In this document: positions 60,761 through 64,000 of the stretch, in pieces
Layout of the letters: every line of letters starts with the position of its first letter
Numbering within the stretch: position 1 is the stretch's first letter
Assembly: GCA_003956705.1 (NCBI GenBank)
Contig: QZCP01000106.1
Coordinates: 56,245 to 120,244 of the forward strand
Direction: 5' to 3'
Source: Brevipalpus yothersi
Taxonomy: Eukaryota; Arthropoda; Arachnida; Trombidiformes; Tenuipalpidae
Length of the DNA: 64,000 nucleotides
Notes under the pieces: generated by a model
Database searches by the model: none
Told to the model about the DNA's origin: nothing
The model's input: the letters and a program-made list of their open reading frames with translations, nothing else
Program-made: the position numbers and the translations under genes

Positions 60761-61797
60761 CGGGTATCTCGGTGGGCTTGGATCGAATTTTTTGGGGAAA
60801 AGTTCTAAAAAAGTTTTGAAAAAGTTCTGGAAAAGTTTCCTGAAAACTTGCCTATGATTGGAAGAGGGAAAAAATTTGCTTCAGCTTTGATCAATGTAAG
60901 CGATCATTGCTCATTCTAATCAGTCTTTCGCATGACAGTGAGTGTTTGTATAGTCCTGATGAGAAGTGGTCAAGATTGCGAGTCACACTCACTATGATAC
61001 AGGTGCATGTGACTGATTTTGTGAAGTTTAAAAACCACTCACACTTGATCCAATATTTCTGGTCTCAGGAAAATCAAAGTGAAACGAACCATGAAATTTA
61101 CTTTTTTTCTCTCTCTCTTTCTCTCTCTATCTCTTGCAACCGTCTCTTTAATCCAATGAAGTTGACAAGCTCCAAAACTTGCGATAGCATGACAAAAATT
61201 TTTTCTTTCTCCTTCTTCTTCTTCTTCTTCTTTCGTCTTCTTCTTAGCCCCCCAAAGACCACTTGCATCTCATCTGGTGGAAATCAAGCTCGTTCTTTGA
61301 TGAGCGTAGCAACTTGACTTTTTTGTGAAAACAAAATCAAATGTATTCCCTGTGATTAATGAGCCACTCGACTCAGCTCTGTCGTTTGGCCTCTCTCTCT
61401 CTCTCTTTTTCTCTCTTTCCAAGATTTTCTCTCTCTTCCCGAGAAAACTATGTGTACGACCTGTTAAGATGGGACCCAAGTAGTGAAACGCGATAAAAAC
61501 GACCAAAGTTAAGAGTCTAAACTAGTTTCAGAATATATTCATGGAACCATTTTAACACTAGCCTCAGTCTATACATAGACCATTTGACTTGTGTTTCGTT
61601 GTCTATCTTCATCTCTTAACCTTTATTCGCTCTTTTTCTCTTTCTCTCTCTCTCTTTTTCCATTATCGCCCTAACGAGTGATCCTGCCAAGTGACCAACG
61701 ATTAACGTCGCTCATGTCTGACTTTGATCATTATCAATTTAACCAATATACAAGTATGTATAGTCAGGTATCGAGAGAGGAAGGAAGATGGAAAGAG

Positions 61798-61800
<3 letters not shown>

Positions 61801-61889
<89 letters not shown>
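61801..61889. repeat. (GA)n microsatellite
   Basis: A GA tract of about 89 bases with one AAAG step, among the longest in the window. Confidence 0.95.
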
Positions 61890-61892
<3 letters not shown>

Positions 61893-63006
61893 TATCATGC
61901 TGCTTTCGTCTTTGAATTTGTATGCACCAGATATGATTGGAAAAGATAATCGACTCTTACCATTATCAATGGTATGCTCTTCTGGAAGTGTAATGATTTG
62001 ATTTTTTTCCTTCCGAAAAAAAAGAAAATTATTGAGCTTAACAAATCTGCTAAATTATCAATGCAGCCAGTTTGTTTCAGGTTGTTTCTTTTAAATGACT
62101 GACTAAGCTGAGTATATGAATTAGAAAATCAGATCGTTCAAGATGAACGAGGCAAAATGAGAGAGAGAGAGAGAATCTCTCATTTCCATCATAATCGATG
62201 AAAATTTTATGGCTTCGATAAGTGCTTATTCACTTGATCTGTTGATAGGGTCCGATGAGAATTTGTAGGCAAAACCATTGGTCACTATCGGGTGCTACAT
62301 GTTGAACTATCGGCTAATGACAGTCCAATCTTGTGCCCTCAAGGTGTATATATGTGAATGTGTATGTCCAACTAGACTATAGATCAGATGGTCTCTGAAT
62401 TTTAAACAGGTTCAACTAGTTGAAATAAGTATAAAACATTGATCACATTCCGTATTTGAGTAATCTTAAATTGACTTGATCTCAAAATAAGACACCAAAA
62501 AAAGAGGAGATTGATTTATGAATCTTGATCTTTCATGAAAATATAATTTTAAATCAAACGAAAAAGGATGCCGAAAGCCAGGAAAAAAGAGAGAAGAGAA
62601 GAGAGACGATTGGTGATTAAGAAAGATTAGAGAAAAGTCAAAATTTGCGATGAATATGACACCATGAACATCATGGATCATGGATGAAATCCAATATTTA
62701 TTTATCATCAAAAATAATCCATTCAAAATCTATCTACCATGCAGTAATTTCGAATTTTGTTCTCCTCAATCTTGCAAGTTATGGAATTTTTTCTATCTCA
62801 GCTCAGAATATTAGAGTTTAGCAGAATAAGTTGGAACACCAGGTACAACATGGATAGAAAGTATTTCGAAATTTTTTCAGATGATACTGACATCATCTTA
62901 GAATTTCACTTCCATCAAAATTTATCGGCTATTCACTTTCTCACTTGATAGCTGTGAAAATTAATTGCTCAAATTTACGAATGTGAATCAGATAAATTCA
63001 TTTTGA

Positions 63007-63009
<3 letters not shown>

Positions 63010-63041
<32 letters not shown>
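63010..63041. repeat. (CT)n microsatellite
   Basis: A CT tract of about 32 bases. A GA tract of similar length lies 330 bases to the right. Confidence 0.9.
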
Positions 63042-63044
<3 letters not shown>

Positions 63045-63366
63045 AAGCTATCGATAGATGATGAAATAAAAAGTAGGAGCAAGAAAAAGATGAAGATGAA
63101 GATGATCGAGGAAATAAAAATGTTTAACCATATCGTTTTGAGTCCTATTATGTGTTGTTATACATGACTTTGCGAAGGCAGATTCATTGATTACGCCCAT
63201 CAACACACTGTTCAAACAAAAGGAAAAGGAATCATAAAGTGAATGGTGATGGATCTTGAATAAGAAAGAGAGAGAGAAAAGATCGATTAAGATGAGCTGT
63301 CTTTCCTGTGAATTGATCACCCAAGCCAAGGTATGTGATGTGGACTGGAAGAAAAAAAGAAAGAGG

Positions 63367-63369
<3 letters not shown>

Positions 63370-63411
<42 letters not shown>
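63370..63411. repeat. (GA)n microsatellite
   Basis: A GA tract of about 42 bases, forming an inverted pair with the CT tract at 63010. Confidence 0.9.
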
Positions 63412-63413
<2 letters not shown>

Positions 63414-63931
63414 AGAAAAATAGAGGAAGCCAAACGTCAGGCTATGATAGAGATGGATCACTTGGGAGAAAAACGCTCATCATGGGTCAAGGGGCAGACC
63501 GCAGGCCTCAATGATGAAGATGTGTAATGAGTAGTCCTGAATGGCCTTTGGAATTGCGTGCGCGGTCTGTGTATGTGTATGTATGTGTGTGTGTGTGTGA
63601 ATGAGTGCCAATGCTGATGGGAAAGTATCCAGAAAAGAATTTCACTGACCAAAGCATTTTGGCCATTTTAAATTAATGTGACAGTATGTTAGTATCGATT
63701 TTGGCCCACTCTATAAAGCTGATGAGCACCCAAAGAGTATGTGTGTATATAGCTAAAATGTGAAGAGAGAATATTTTTACATTCACAATTTTTCAGCCTA
63801 ATGTTAACCGTGCTGGTCGGTGAAATGTTTGCCAAAAGTTCAGAGTATTTTTCATGTCGGCTTTCTACTTGGATTCTCGAACACATTATGATGGATACAT
63901 GATTGGAGTCAATTGTGGAAGAATGATAATC

Positions 63932-63932
63932 G

Positions 63933-64000
<68 letters not shown>
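63932..64000. repeat. (CT)n microsatellite running off the window end
   Basis: At least 69 bases of CT repeat. The true length is unknown because the window stops inside it, which could also be a contig or assembly limit. Confidence 0.95.

Larger units (their letters stand above)
60761..64000. other. Intergenic right end of the window
   Basis: No gene is supported. The stretch holds a short tandem repeat of an AAAAGTTCTG-like unit at 60797-60842, long microsatellites at 61801-61889, 63010-63041, 63370-63411 and 63932-64000, and TTC-repeat DNA near 61211-61232. One weak candidate coding exon at 61714-61767 is described in the findings. Confidence 0.5.

Overview
The window is nuclear DNA from an animal, most likely an arthropod. 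Genes are split by GT-AG introns, intergenic DNA is AT-rich and full of (CT)n/(GA)n microsatellites, and the pore region of the HCN-type channel reads like the arthropod Ih channel rather than a vertebrate HCN. A mite or other chelicerate is my impression only; nothing here fixes the species.

Layout: 1-7.3 kb has no gene I can support. A compact block at 7.3-20.4 kb holds six genes: an acyl-CoA delta-9 desaturase (+), ZCCHC10 (+), UBR7 (-), CHMP2A/Vps2 (-), STUB1/CHIP (+) and ALYREF/Ref1 (-). 20.4-24.7 kb is repeat-rich spacer. A nine-exon PP6 regulatory subunit (SAPS protein) lies on the minus strand at 24.7-27.8 kb. 27.8-35.7 kb is spacer that may hide the first exon(s) of the next gene. 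The Ih/HCN channel (+) runs from at least 35.7 to 58.6 kb, with a 13.1 kb intron between the cytoplasmic N-terminus and S1. PHAX (-) follows at 59.5-60.6 kb, and the rest is spacer that ends inside a CT microsatellite.

I rebuilt every multi-exon gene by joining GT-AG junctions so that reading phase is kept and the protein matches the family as I remember it. The lengths are desaturase 344 aa, ZCCHC10 150 aa, UBR7 397 aa (coding in one exon), CHMP2A 220 aa, STUB1 284 aa, ALYREF 259 aa, PPP6R 687 aa, Ih at least 861 aa (start not found) and PHAX 334 aa.

The genes do not form a pathway. Most are housekeeping genes: lipid desaturation, ubiquitin ligation, ESCRT-III, mRNA and snRNA export, and a phosphatase subunit. 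Two export factors, ALYREF and PHAX, and two ubiquitin-system genes, UBR7 and STUB1, are present, which I take as chance. Three gene pairs converge tail to tail (ZCCHC10/UBR7, STUB1/ALYREF, Ih/PHAX).

I found no CRISPR array, prokaryotic system, intact transposon, tRNA or rRNA. The most interesting points are a dispersed repeat family with two visible copies, a 63-nt frame-preserving intron in the PHAX RNA-binding domain, AAGATGGC-type motifs near presumed 5' ends, a tandem splice acceptor in PPP6R and the unresolved start of Ih.
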